Positions 1 to 11,246 are shown, counted from the first letter of the stretch. The stretch is DNA of 64,000 nucleotides from Cavia porcellus (GCF_034190915.1 NW_026947506.1:31785748-31849747), one strand, 5' to 3'. Translations and numbers: made by a program. Notes: a model not told the origin generated them from the sequence alone.

Positions 1-2035
1 AGTACTATATTAAATAGGAGTGGTGATAAAGGACATCCTTGTCTTGTGCCTGATTTTAAAGTAAAGGCTTTCAATTTTTGGCCATTTAGTATGATGCTGG
101 CTGTTGGTTTGTCATAAATGGCCTTTATTATATTGAGGTAAAGACCATCTATTCCAATTTTCTGTAAAGTTCTTATCATGAATAAATGTTGGACCTTATC
201 GAAGGCTTTTTCTGCATCTATAGAGATGATCATGTGATTCTTATTTTTGGCTTTATTGATATGGTGGATTACATTTATTGATTTGCATATGTTGAACCAT
301 CCTTGCATTCCTGGGATAAATCCCACTTGGTCATGGTGTATAATCTTCTTGATGATTTGCTGGATCCTATTTGCCAATATTTTATTGAGGATTTTTGCAT
401 CTGTGTTCATTAGGGAGATCGGTCTATAGTTCTCTTTTTTAGTTGGGTCTTTCTCAGGTTTTGGTACTAGAGTAATATTTGCCTCCAGGAATGACTTAGG
501 AAGGATTGCTTCCCTTTCAATTTCATTGAAGAGTTTGAGGAGTGTCGGCATTAGGTCTTCTTTGTATTTCTTGTAGAATTCTGCAGTGAATCCATCTGGG
601 CCTGTGCTCTTCTTGGTGGGTAAGGACTTAATTACATTTTCAATTTCATTAACAGAGATTGGGTTATTCAACAGTTTTACATCCTCTTGATCTGGCTTTG
701 GTACTTCATATGCTTCTAAGAATCTGTCTATTTCTTCTGTGTTATCAAACTTTTGAGAGTAGAGGTTTTAGAAATAGGTGTTGATGATCTTCTGTATTTC
801 TATTCGGTCTGTAGAGATTTCTTCTTTTTCATTTCTTATTGCATGAATTTGAGCTTTTTCTTCCCTTTTTAAAATAAGGTTGGCTAGGGGCTTATCGATT
901 TTATTTATTCTTTCAAAGAACCAACTCTTTGATTCGTTGATTCTTTGGATTGTTTTCTTAGTCTCTATTGCATTGATTTCTGCTCTGATTTTTATAATTT
1001 CCTCTCTTCTTTTGGCTTTGGGCTTGACTTGCTCTTCTTTTTCTAGCTGTTTGAGGTGTAGCATCAAGTTATTTATTTGTATTCGTTCTGTTTTCCTGAT
1101 GTGGGAACTCAGTGCAATAAATTTTCCTCTCAGGACGGCTTTCATTGCATCCCACAGATTCCGGTAAGTTGTATCTGCATTTTCATTTTCTTTTAGGTAT
1201 TGTTTAATTTCTTCTTTAATTTCTTCTGTGACCCACTGATTACTCAAGAGTGTGTTATTCAGTTTCCATGTGTTTACGGGATTTTTGCAGTATCTTTTAT
1301 CATTAATTTCTAATTTCAGAGCGTTATAATCCGATAACATGCAAGGGATGATTTCAACTCTTTTGCATTTGTTTAAATATGTTCTGTGAGCTAATATATA
1401 GTCTAGTTTAGAAAATGATCCATGTACTGCTGAGAAGAATGTGTTTCTGATGTTGTTGGGTGGAACATTCTGTATATGTCTATCAAACCCATTTGTTCAC
1501 AGGTGTGATTCAGTTCTGTTATTTCTTTGCTCATTTTCTGTCTGGTGATCTGTCCCTTGGTGTCAATGGCATATTAAGGTCTCGTATTACAATTGTGTTA
1601 CTGATAATTTGAGTTTTCATTTCTGTTAATAATTGTTTTATATAACTGGGTGCTCTGGAGTTTGGTGCATATATATTTAAGATAGTTATCTCTTCCTCTT
1701 GGAGTTTTCCCCTTACGAGTATGTAGTGACCTTCTTTGTCCTTTGTAGTCATTGTTGGTTTAAAGTTCACATTGTCTGCAAACAGAATGGCTACTCCTGC
1801 CTTTTTTTTGGATTCCTGCTGCATGAAGAATTGCTTTCCATCCTTTGACTTTCAGTCTGTGAGTATCCTTCTGGGTTAGATGGGTTTCCTGTAAACAGCA
1901 TATGGTTGGATTTTGTTTGTTGATCCAGTCTGCAAGTCCGTTTCTTTTGATTGGTTCATTGAGACCGTTTACATTAATGGTTATTACTGTTAAATGCTGG
2001 TTTATCGTTGACATGTTATCTCTCTGCTGTTGCAT
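1..2035 (-). pseudogene. L1 ORF2 5' half, endonuclease to start of RT (copy 1)
   Basis: ORF2 encodes the L1 endonuclease and reverse transcriptase. The ATG is at 2035-2033 (protein begins MQQQRDN), followed by the endonuclease motif NVNG and the glutamate motif CLQETHL. The frame is then broken by an extra T in the T-run near 1803-1811 (8 T here, 7 in copy 2) and by small deletions near 1440 and 1547. The GDLN active-site motif reads RDLN, a glycine-to-arginine change. A TAA after INTYF at about 768-770 closes the next open stretch. It is shared with copy 2 and absent from the older L1 at 14.5 kb. Non-functional. Confidence 0.88.
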
Positions 2036-2054
2036 CTTTATCTTTCTGTTCTGT

Positions 2055-2487
2055 TTAATTATCTGCTTTGCTTAGTGGTTTTTTCCTTTGTGTATCTAAA
2101 CTGTCTTTCAATATTTTTTGCAGGGTTGGTTTGGTGTTCATGAAGTTCTTCAGCTGTTCTTTGTCATGGAGGTATCATATTTCCCCATCAATTTTGAATG
2201 ATAGTTTTGCAGGATACATCAGTCTAGGTTGGAAATCATTTTGCTTTAGAATTTGGAATACTTCACTCCATGCTCTTCTTGACTTTATTGTTTGTGCTGA
2301 GAAGTCTGCTGTGATTCTGATAGGTTTTCCTTTATAAGTGATCTGTCTTTTCTCTCTGACAGCTTTTAATAATCTATTCTTGTGTTGGATATCTGGGGTG
2401 GTGATTATTATATGTCTGGGTGTAGTTTTATTTTGGTTATGACTATTTGGAGTTCTATATGCTTCACTGATCCTGATGTCAGTTTCT
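2055..2487 (-). pseudogene. L1 ORF1 C-terminal part (copy 1)
   Basis: Carboxy-terminal part of the L1 RNA-binding ORF1 protein, cut off on its 5' side by truncation at 2487. It ends with residues KADN and a TAA at 2057-2055. The same stop position is seen in the older L1 at 15702 (residues GEANN then TAG), so this is the ancestral ORF1 end. The ORF2 ATG follows after a 19-base spacer in a different frame. This spacing is the reference for recognising the fusion in copy 2. Confidence 0.85.
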
Positions 2488-3575
2488 TTTTTTTTATTTA
2501 TTTATTTATTTATTTATTTATTTTTTATTTAAGAGGAAAAAGAGAAAAACACAAAACAAAACAAAGCAGTGTAAGGTTACACATAATACAGAACTACAAA
2601 AAAAAACATAACAGTAAGAAATCACCTGTTAATAGATTACATATTATCATCTTAGAAATAGTTGCTCAAATCACGGTATCAAAGAATACAAAGTAGACAT
2701 TCAAACAGAGAGACTGCAAACAGCTGTGTTCAATGATCCAAAAACATTAATATAGTCAGCTATTTAACACCCCTAAACACACTTGCTGTTATATCCGTTA
2801 GAGCTCTTTTTTTCCCCCCTCTCTTTTTTATAACAAAATTTACACATTTTGGATTTTATTACTCCTTAGTGCTTATTACTTTTTTGGGGGGGAGAGAATA
2901 CAGTCAAATATGGCAAAACAAAGCTGTCAGTCAAAACCAAGGATAGACATAGCACATGATGTAGAACAGAGTACAAGGTTATTAACAATGGTTATCAATG
3001 TTGTCTCTTGTTTCCTTAAAAAGAATTGTCTATCTCATTAGATATTATAAAGTTGGACAAAACAGTAGAGAACAAGACCAATAAAACTTAGGCATTGTAA
3101 ACATTACAGGACTTCCAAAGGAGACAATAGTCAAACCAGAATGGGCATCTTTGTGAATCTTATTGCCTTCAAAGTAGTTGCCTATACCCTCAGCCTTGAT
3201 ACTATCGCACAGAATGGAACAGAGTCTAATCAGTCAAAACAAGATCTTGGGAGTATTACAGGACTTCAAAACAAGTTAATAGGAAATCGAAAAGAGTTAC
3301 TATTATATATCCTAATTTTTTAAATTTTTCCCTTAATTAAAATAAACATAAGAAATAACTAAATAATTTTTTTAAAGAATAGTAGTTACCATAGTGTCTG
3401 TCTTTTTCCTTGAAATATTTGGATAAAACTTCGTATACTATAGCTTCAAATATTTCCATATCAAGAAGCCCAGAATAAAGCATTTCTAATTATTAAGTGA
3501 AAATTTCATAAGGCTTCAAGGCCACATAATGTGGAATCATGATTACCACATATTTTTATATATTTGAATCATTAC
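2488..3575 (-). other. L1 copy 2 3'UTR and A-tail, with internal repeated modules
   Basis: Non-coding 3' end of copy 2. The plus strand starts with a T/TTTA tract (2488-2531), the antisense of the L1 tail. Inside are degenerate modules about 150 bases apart, each carrying GGACTTC-like and ATAGCTGCC-like words (for example GGACTTCC at 3109 and GGACTTCAAA at 3261). The same modules recur in L1 3' ends at 25.6-26.1 kb, 41.4-41.8 kb, 50.0-50.2 kb and 56.1-56.6 kb. A seven-G run lies near 2886. Confidence 0.8.
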
Positions 3576-4168
3576 TTACATTAGGGAAACTATTCGGTAT
3601 TCACACATGCGAGATTGATTTATTTCACTTATGAGTATGGTCTCAAGCTGCGCCCATTTATTGATAAATATCTCAATGTGATCCTTCTTTATAGCTGAAT
3701 AATACTCCATTGTATAGAAATACCACAACTTTTTTATCCATTCCTCAGTTGATGGACACTTGGGTTGTTTCCAAGATCTGTCGCTTACAAATTGTGCTGC
3801 CATAAACATAGGTGCACATAAATCACTGTGGTATGATGCTTTCAGTTCTTCTGGGAATATGCCTAGAAGTGGAATAGCTGGAATAAATGGGATTTCCATC
3901 CCAACTTTTTGAGAAACCTCCAGACAGACCTCCACAAAGGCTGTACCAGTCTACACTCCCACCAACAGTGCAGGAGAGTTTCTTTTTCCCCACAGCCTCT
4001 CCAGCATTTGTTGTTGTTGGTTTTCTTGAGCCTGGCCATTCTTTCAGGAGTGAGATGGTATCTCAGTGTGGTTTTAATTTGCATTTCTCTAATGACCAAT
4101 GATGATGAGCATTTTTTCATGTATTTATTTTCCATTTGCATTTCTCCATCTGAGAATTGCGTATTCAT
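3576..4168 (-). pseudogene. L1 ORF2 C-terminal Cys domain and tail (copy 2)
   Basis: Last segment of ORF2 in copy 2. The cysteine-rich domain CWRGC...H...C is intact with C-x3-C-x7-H-x4-C spacing, followed by the conserved LVQPLW block. A frameshift near 3900 moves the reading into another frame, where the family C-terminus continues ([32 protein letters not shown]) to a stop at 3576. Both frames are clear L1 homology, so the break is one indel and not two genes. Confidence 0.85.
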
Positions 4169-4169
4169 C

Positions 4170-5306
4170 TCAGATGCCCATTTTTGGATTGGATCTTTGA
4201 ATTTTGGAGGTCTGAGTTTTTTTTAATTCTTTATATGTTTTAGACAAGAGTCCCTTGTCTGAGAGAGAGTTCACTAAAATCTTTTCCCAGTTTGTGGGTT
4301 TTCTTTTCACTATGGTGGAGATTTCTTTTGACATGCAGAAACTTTTTAATAAGAAGTGGTCCCAGTTATTGATTCTGGGAAGTATTTCCCGTGCGGTTTG
4401 AGTCCTGTTCATGAATTCTCTACCTACTCCTGTGTCTCCAAGGTTTCTACCCAATTTGTCTTCCAATAGATTTAGTGTTTCTGTTTTAATATTCAGATCT
4501 TTGACCCATTTAGATTTTAATTTAGTACATGGTGATAGACATGGGTCTAGCTTTAGTTTTCGGCAAATGGAGAGCCAGTTTTTCCAGCACCATTTATTAA
4601 AGAGACTGTCGTTCTTCCAGTGAACCTGCTTGGCTCCTTTATCAAAGATAAGGTGGTTGAGTGTGTTTGTAGTTGTGGTTGTATCTTCTAATATATTCCA
4701 TTGATCTTCAGCTCTGTTTTGATTCCAATACCATGTTGATTTTACTACTGTTGCTTTGTAGTATAATTTCAAGTCAGGGATTGTGATGCCTCCTGCTTTG
4801 TCTTTGCTGCTTAGAATTGCCTTTGCGATTCTAGGTCTCTTCTGGTTCCAGATGAAATTTAGGAGTGATTTCTCTAGATCTATAAGGTATGTTGATGGTA
4901 TTTCTATTGGGATTGCATTGAATCTGTATAAGAGTTTTGGGAGAATGGCCATCTTCACAATGTTTGTTCTTCCTATCCATGAGCAAGAGATGTCTTTCCA
5001 TTTTCTGAGATCATCTTCAATTTCCTTTTTCAGTGTATTATAGTTTTCACTGTGTAAGTCTTTCACTTCTTTCGTAAGAGTAATTGCTAAATATTTCATT
5101 TTTTTGCTTGTTAATGTGAATAGTTCAGTTTCTCTTATTTCCCTCTCTGTGATTTTGTTGTTTGAGTATAGGAATGCTATTGATTTCCGAGTATTGATTT
5201 TGTATCCAGCCACATTACTGAATTTATTTATTGTATCTAAGAGTCTTTCAATGGAGCTTAGGGGGTCTTCTATGTAGAGTATTATGTCATCTGCAAACAA
5301 TGACAA
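4170..5306 (-). pseudogene. L1 ORF2 RT C-terminal part and thumb (copy 2)
   Basis: Open stretch of 378 codons beginning at the polymerase active site: SLFADDIILYIED contains the FADD metal-binding aspartates. It is separated from the upstream RT segment by one in-frame TAA (residues GKE, stop, VKLSLFADD at about 5310), so the RT core is split just before its catalytic motif. The rest is the conserved thumb and linker region. Without suppression of that stop no active polymerase could form. Confidence 0.9.
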
Positions 5307-5312
5307 CTTAAC

Positions 5313-6246
5313 TTATTCTTTTCCTATCTTTACCCGTTTTATTTCTCTTTCTTGCCTAATTGCTCTGGCTAGTACTTCCAGTACTATATTAAATAGGAGT
5401 GGTGATAAAGGACATCCTTGTCTTGTGCCTGATTTTAAAGTAAAGGCTTTCAATTTTTGGCCATTTAGTATGATGCTGGCTGTTGGTTTGTCATAAATGG
5501 CCTTTATTATATTGAGGTAAAGACCATCTATTCCAATTTTCTGTAAAGTTCTTATCATGAATAAATGTTGGACCTTATCGAAGGCTTTTTCTGCATCTAT
5601 AGAAATGATCATGTGATTCTTATTTTTGGCTTTATTGATATGGTGGATTACATTTATTGATTTGTGTATGTTGAACCATCCTTGCATTCCTGGGATGAAT
5701 CCCACTTGGTCATGGTGTATAATCTTCTTGATGATTTGCTGGATCCTATTTGCCAATATTTTATTGAGGATTTTTGCATCTGTGTTCATTAGGGAGATCG
5801 GTCTATAGTTCTCTTTTTTAGTTGGGTCTTTCTCAGGTTTTGGTACTAGAGTAATATTTGCCTCCAGGAATGACTTAGGAAGGATTGCTTCCCTTTCAAT
5901 TTCATTGAATAGTTTGAGGAGTGTTGGCATTAGGTCTTCTTTGTATTTCTTGTAGAATTCTGCAGTGAATCCATCTGGGCCTGGGCTCTTCTTGGTGGGT
6001 AAGGACTTAATTACATTTTCAATTTCAGTAACAGAGATTGGGTTATTCAACAGTTTTACATCCTCTTGATCTAGCTTTGGCACTTCATATGGTTCTAAGA
6101 ATCTGTCTATTTCTTCTGTGTTATCAAACTTTTGAGAGTAGAGGTTTTAGAAATAGGTGTTGATGATCTTCTGTATTTCTATTGGGTCTGTAGTGATTTC
6201 TCCTTTTTCATTTCTTATTGCATGAATTTGAGCTTTTTCTTCCCTT
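5313..6246 (-). pseudogene. L1 ORF2 RT N-terminal half (copy 2)
   Basis: Reverse-transcriptase fingers/palm. Visible motifs are [33 protein letters not shown] and [18 protein letters not shown]. It lies between two in-frame stops: a TTA-to-TAA change at about 6249 and the GKE stop at about 5313. A third stop, TAA after INTYF at about 6149, is at the same place in copy 1. The older L1 copy has GAA there (YFENLYS), so this stop is derived and shared by the two young copies. Confidence 0.9.
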
Positions 6247-6248
6247 TT

Positions 6249-8486
6249 TTAAATAAGGTTGGCTAGGGTTTTATCAATTTTATTTATTCTTTCAAAGAAC
6301 CAACTCTTTGATTTGTTGATTCTTTGGATTGTTTTCTTAGTCTCTATTGCATTGATTTCTGCTCTGATTTTTATAATTTCCTCTCTTCTTTTGGCTTTGG
6401 GCTTGACTTGCTCTTCTTTTTCTAGCTGTTTGAGGTGTAGCATCAAGTTATTTATTTGTATTCGTTCTGTTTTCCTGATGTGGGAACTCAGTGCAATAAA
6501 TTTTCCTCTCAGGACGGCTTTCATTGCATCGCCCAAATTCCGATAAGTTGTATCTGCATTTTCATTTTCTTTTAGGTATTGTTTGATTTCTTCTTTAATT
6601 TGTTCTGTGACCCACTGATTACTCAAGAGTGTGTTATTCAGTTTCCATGTGTTTGTGGGATTTTTGCAGTATCTTTTATCATTAATTTCTAATTTCAGAG
6701 CGCTATGATCCGATAACATGCAAGGGATGATTTCAGCTCTTTTGCACTTTTTTACATATGTTCTGTGAGCTAATATATGGTCTATTTTAGAAAATGATCC
6801 ATGTACTGCTGAGAAGAATGTGTATTCTGATGTTGTTGTGTGGAACATTCTGTATATGTCTATCAAACCCATTTGTTCACAGGTATGATTCAGTTCTGTT
6901 ATTTCTTTGCTCATTTTCTGTCTGGTTGATCTGTCCCTTGGTGTCAATGGCGTATTAAGGTCTCCTGTTACAATTGTGTTACTGATAATTTGAGTTTTCA
7001 TTTCTGTTAATAATTGTTTTATATAACTGGGTGCTCTGGAGTTTGGTGCGTATATATTTAAGATAGTTATCTCTTCCTCTTGGAGTTTTCCCCTTACGAG
7101 TAGGTAGTGACCTTCTTTATCCTTTATGGTCATTGTTGGTTTAAAGTTCACGTTGTCTGCAAACAGAATGGCTACTCCTGCCTTTTTTTGGATTCCTGCT
7201 GCATGAAGAATTGTTTTCCATCCTTTGACTTTCAGTCTGTGAGTATCCTTCTGGGTTAGATGGGTTTCCTGTAAACAGCATATGGTTGGATTTTGTTTCT
7301 TGATCCATTCTGCTAGTCTGTTTCTTTTGGTTGGTGCATTGACACCGTTTACATTAATGGTTATTACTGTTAAATGTTGGTTAACTGTAGGAATCTTATC
7401 TCTCTGCTGTTGTATCTTTATCTTTCTGTTCTGTTTAATTTTTGCTTTGCTTAGTGGTTTTTTCCTTTGTGCATCTAAACTGTCTTTCAATATTTTTTGC
7501 AGGGTTGATTTGGTGTTCATGAAGTTCTTCAGCTGTTCTTTGTCATGGAAGTATCGTATTTCACCATCTATTTTAAATGATAGTTTTGCAGGATATATCA
7601 GTCTAGGTTGGAAATCATTTTGCTTTAGGATCTGGAATACTTCACTCCATGCTCTTCTTGACTTTATTGTTTGTGATGAGAAGTCTGCTGTGATTCTGAT
7701 AGGTTTTCCTTTATAAGTGATCTGTCTTTTCTCTCTGACAGCTTTTAATAATCTATTCTTGTGTTGGATTTCTGGGGTGGTGATTATTATATGTCTGGGT
7801 GAAGTTTTATTTTGGTTATGACTATTTGGAGTTCTATATGCTTCACTGATCCTGATGTCAGTTTCTGATCTCATGCTTGGGAAATTTTCAGCTATTACTT
7901 CTCTAAATATCCTCTTGACATCCTTTATGTTGTCTCCTTCTTCTTCATTAATCCCTATCATTCTTATGTTATTTTTCTTTGCATCGTCTTGCAGTTGTTG
8001 AATTGTTGTTTCCTGATTCTTTGTTATTTTTAAAAGATCTTTCCTTTCCTGTTCACTAGCTGCAATCCTGTCTTCAAGGTCTGAAATTCTATCTTCACTT
8101 TCATTAAGGTTGTTTTTACAACTTTCAGTGGAGTTTTTTATTTCCTGTATATCTCTGTGCATCTGCATTATGTATTCTGTTTGTTTCTTATATTGCTCGT
8201 CTAGGGATTCTATCTTTTTGTTTAGTTCCTCCAATTTTTTATCTGTGTTTTCTTTAGATATACTCAGAATCTCTTTCATTTCTTTTATCATTTCTTCTTT
8301 TACCTGGGAGATTATTTCGAGTTTGAATTTCTTTAAAGCTTCCTGGAGTTGTTTGTTAATTTCAGTAGCTACTGTGTCCGATATTTGAGGTGAATGGCAT
8401 ATATTTTCTTCTATATACATTGCTCCTAGGGTTTCTTGAGATGGGCTGGAGGTTTGAGGTTCTAATTTGGTCTTTCGTTTTGTCAT
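6249..8486 (-). CDS. L1 ORF1-ORF2 in-frame fusion ORF (copy 2), 745 codons
   Basis: Start is the ORF1 ATG ([11 protein letters not shown]). Residues about 50-165 are the heptad-rich coiled coil, about 170-270 the RNA-recognition domain, and about 275-345 the C-terminal domain ([16 protein letters not shown]). The usual ORF1 stop is missing: sense bases read GCAAAAATTAA where copy 1 has GCAGATAATTAA, a one-base loss near 7440. Reading goes straight into ORF2, whose start Met is ATA (residue 358). The endonuclease follows with NVNG, CLQETHL, GDLNTPL and SDHSALKL, so its catalytic Glu, Asp/Asn and Asp-His motifs are present. A TTA-to-TAA change ends it at 6249. Probably a dead element; whether the fusion protein is made is unknown. 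Confidence 0.88.
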   Translation of the reverse strand: MTKRKTKLEPQTSSPSQETLGAMYIEENICHSPQISDTVATEINKQLQEALKKFKLEIISQVKEEMIKEMKEILSISKENTDKKLEELNKKIESLDEQYKKQTEYIMQMHRDIQEIKNSTESCKNNLNESEDRISDLEDRIAASEQERKDLLKITKNQETTIQQLQDDAKKNNIRMIGINEEEGDNIKDVKRIFREVIAENFPSMRSETDIRISEAYRTPNSHNQNKTSPRHIIITTPEIQHKNRLLKAVREKRQITYKGKPIRITADFSSQTIKSRRAWSEVFQILKQNDFQPRLIYPAKLSFKIDGEIRYFHDKEQLKNFMNTKSTLQKILKDSLDAQRKKPLSKAKIKQNRKIKIQQQRDKIPTVNQHLTVITINVNGVNAPTKRNRLAEWIKKQNPTICCLQETHLTQKDTHRLKVKGWKTILHAAGIQKKAGVAILFADNVNFKPTMTIKDKEGHYLLVRGKLQEEEITILNIYAPNSRAPSYIKQLLTEMKTQIISNTIVTGDLNTPLTPRDRSTRQKMSKEITELNHTCEQMGLIDIYRMFHTTTSEYTFFSAVHGSFSKIDHILAHRTYVKKCKRAEIIPCMLSDHSALKLEINDKRYCKNPTNTWKLNNTLLSNQWVTEQIKEEIKQYLKENENADTTYRNLGDAMKAVLRGKFIALSSHIRKTERIQINNLMLHLKQLEKEEQVKPKAKRREEIIKIRAEINAIETKKTIQRINKSKSWFFERINKIDKTLANLI

Positions 8487-9015
8487 TTTCCTATATTTCT
8501 GTGTTTCAAGTGTTATTTGAAAGCTTCCTCAGGATCTGTTGGAAATCCCCTTCTATGTTTGCAGCTACTGAGACTCTGGCACCACGCTACCCCAAGCCAC
8601 TGGGCCTGCAGAACCAATGGCCCTCCTCTGCCTGCTCAGAACTCCGCACTTCCAGACAAGCTGGGCCTCAGGGACACTGTGTGCCCACCTGCCTGTTGGA
8701 AGCTCCACAGCTCTCCAATCACAGCTGGGATGTGGAGGCAGATGTAGACGCCTCAAACCCACCTCTCCACTTCACTGCACCTGGAAGCCTGGAGGGACCC
8801 TAACAGTCTGGGCTCTGGGCAGAGTGTGCTGAGTACTCACCACAGGCTGCAGGGCCTCTGGAACCCGTAATGCTCCACCGCCTGCCGAGACATCCACATT
8901 CCTCCAGACACATGGGGAGGCCAATGCAGGCGCCCCAGATCCACCCAGCCCCTCCTCTGCACACAGATGGCTAGGCGCGGCAGTCCCAAACAGCTACAAT
9001 AAAGGTTTTCAAAGT
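8487..9015 (-). promoter_or_regulatory. L1 copy 2 5'UTR (internal promoter region)
   Basis: GC-rich segment directly upstream of the ORF1 ATG, in the place of the L1 internal Pol II promoter. It shows weak internal repetition. A block near 8722-8779 (GTGGAGGCAGATG, ACGCCTC, CCCACCTC, ending CTGCAC) resembles one near 8904-8961 (GGGGAGGCCAATG, GCGCCCC, CCACCCAG, ending CTGCAC). A block near 8622-8655 resembles 8870-8905. This suggests about two degenerate monomers. The outer boundary is approximate. Confidence 0.65.
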
Positions 9016-9023
9016 AGTCCACA

Positions 9024-9190
9024 GAAAGCTGGACATGGTGGTGCACACCTGTGATGCCAGCTCTCAAGAGGCTAAGGCAGGAAGATAGCTGTGAGGTCAA
9101 GGCCATCCTGGGCTAGAAAGCAAGTCAAAGCCAACCAGAACTGCATACCAAGACCCTGTCTAAAAATAAAGCAGAAAACCCAAAACAAAG
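9024..9190 (+). mobile_element. B1-like SINE
   Basis: 7SL-derived monomer: ACATGGTGGTGCACACCTG, then GAGGCTAAGGCAGGAAGAT, GGTCAAGGCCATCCTGGGCTA, ending in an A-rich tail. It sits between the young L1 5' end and an older L1. Confidence 0.85.
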
Positions 9191-10803
9191 TAGTTCATAA
9201 TAATCTTGTGGATTTCAGTGGTGTCTGTTGGAACATTCTCTTTCTCATCTCCAAATATATTAATTTGGGTCTTTTTTCTCTTTGATTAGTTTGGCTAAGG
9301 CTTTATCAGTCTTTTTTATCTTTTCAACTCTTTGTTGATAACTCTTTGTTTCATTAGCATTGTGTATTGTTCTTTCAGTTTCTAGCTCATTAATTTCACC
9401 TCTGATCTTCATTATTACTTTCATTCTATTGGATTTGGTTTTGGTTTGTTTTTATTTTTGTGAGATTTGAGATGCATCATTAGATTATTTGTGAAATCTT
9501 GTTAGATTATTTAGGAAATCTTATTTTTTATGAAAGCACTCAAAACTATAATCTTTCGTCTTAGAACTTCCTGTATTGTATTCCAAAGATTCTGATATAT
9601 TGTTTCCATTTTTATTTGACTCTAAAAAGTTTTTAAAGTTCACAGTTTCATCAGTGACTCACTGATCATTTAAAAGTGAATTATCCAATTTCTGTGTTTG
9701 TATTGTTTCTGTAGTTTCTCCTGCTGTTTATTTCTAGTTTCATCCATTATGATATGAGATACAAGAAAACATTTTAATTTGTACTTGTTATGGCATGCTT
9801 TATTCTTAGAAATATTCTACTTTGTAAAATATTTCACGAGATACTGAGAAGAATGTGTATTGTATATTCTATATTTCTTGGAAGGAAAGTTCTGTAGATA
9901 TCTATAAATTTATTTGATCTATGATATATCTAACTTTGACATTCATTTTTTACCTGGATAATCTATTGGTAAGAATACTGAAGTCATCTAGTGTTATTGT
10001 GTTTTCTCTTTATATTGTCCTCTGTGTGTCCCTTTATATTGAGTAGTATTTTTTTATGAAATCAGTAGGGTGGGTGTTCAATGCATATACATTTACAATT
10101 ATATATCTCCTTGGTCGATTTTTTCCTTTACCAACATGTAGTAATCTTTTTTGTCTCTTCTAATTTTTCTTGAAGTCTGCTTTGTCAGATATGAGCATAG
10201 CTACTTCTGCTTGATTTTGGGTTTTGTTTGCCTGGCATATTTCAATCCTATCACTTTTAGTTTGTGTATATATTTGGTAATGAGGTTTATTTCTTTTCTC
10301 TTTTTTTGATATTTCTTGTAGATAACAAAGAATGGATTTTGTTTTTAATCCAACCTGCCAGTCCATGTCTTTTGACTGGAGAATTGAAGCCAATTATATT
10401 CAGAGTTATAGAAAGGTATATGCTAATTCCTGTCCCTTCTGTTGTTATTTTAATGTTTGAGCCTTTCCTAATTCCTAATAGGTTATATACTCTTCCTTTT
10501 CTGTGTATAGGAGTCCTTCAAGTATCTTCTGAAATGCTGACTTAGTTTATGCTAATCATAGGTCTTCATTTTTACTTCAATTATAAAAGATAGTTTTCCT
10601 GGCTGTGGTAATCTAGGTTGGTAGTTGTTTTCTTTCAGGTCTTGAAATACATCATTCTACATCCTTCTGACCTTTAGTTTCTTTAGAGAAGTCCACAGTT
10701 ATCCTGATGGATATGCCAGTATAAATGAGTTGGTTTCTCTCTTGCAGTTTTCAATATTCTCTTTTTGTTCTGTGCTCTTAACATTTTAACTATTATCGAT
10801 AGG

Positions 10804-11246
10804 GTACTATGGCTTCTATCTAGATATCTCCCCAAAGCTTCATGTGTTCATAAGTGGGATTTTCCAGAGGTGGCTGGATCTAGGGCATGTGATACTGGGA
10901 CTAGGGGATATGGTACTAAATCAGTCAACTGATTGGAATTAGCATAGTTTAGGATATGGGTAATGGAAGCTCCACCCCGGATATTGATGGTACCATTAAT
11001 ATAGTTTGGATTGTAGTTTGGAAGGAATATAAGGGGAAAAGAAGGAAGGTGGTCTTGTTGTTACTGTTTTTGAGTCCTGCCTGCTCTGCCATGGACTGTT
11101 TCTTCTCTGCCATGTCAACTTGCCTTGAAACCAGCTGGCTATGGGCTGTAACCTCTACAAACTGTGAACCAAAATAAACCTTTCCTCCTTTAACTTTAGG
11201 TGTTGGATACTTTGTCTCAGCATTGAGAAAAATAACCAAGATATGT
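10804..11246 (+). mobile_element. ERVL-MaLR solo LTR
   Basis: About 440 bases interrupting old L1 ORF1: the L1 match stops near 10800 and resumes near 11250 (GGTTGTGACTGTTTGGGGTC). The content is typical of mammalian MaLR LTRs: a 5' part with ATCTCCCCAAAGCTTCATG, and a 3' part with GAACCAAAATAAACCTTTCC (polyadenylation signal AATAAA) and an ending like AAAATAACCAAGA. No internal sequence is attached, so it is a solo LTR. No clear target duplication recognised. Confidence 0.7.

Larger units (their letters stand above)
1..2487 (-). mobile_element. Young L1 copy 1, 5'-truncated (ORF1 end + ORF2 5' half)
   Basis: Minus-strand LINE-1 that runs off the left edge. It matches positions 5380-7866 of the next copy with roughly a few percent mismatch by eye. 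It begins (5' side) inside ORF1 near 2487 and reaches the reverse-transcriptase domain at base 1. The junction at 2487 is abrupt and is followed directly by the T-rich/TTTA tract that is the A-tail of copy 2. That layout fits a 5'-truncated insertion into the tail of an older L1. Confidence 0.93.
2488..9015 (-). mobile_element. Young near full-length L1 copy 2
   Basis: About 6.5 kb minus-strand LINE-1 with all parts in order: A-rich tail (TAAA repeats in sense) at 2488-2531, 3'UTR to 3575, ORF2, ORF1, and a GC-rich 5'UTR ending near 9015. Lesions are few: a one-base loss that fuses ORF1 to ORF2, three nonsense codons in ORF2 and one frameshift near the ORF2 end. It is therefore dead for autonomous movement but quite young. 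Its ORF1/ORF2 sequence matches copy 1 closely. A B1 SINE follows its 5' end, and no clear target-site duplication could be recognised. Confidence 0.93.

Noticed and set aside
6259..6546. Hydrophobic plus-strand frames within L1 (for example [12 protein letters not shown], and the 144-codon frame at 7282-7716)
   Set aside because: Antisense of A-rich L1 coding sequence gives Phe/Leu/Ile-rich pseudo-membrane proteins; the sense strand is clearly L1.
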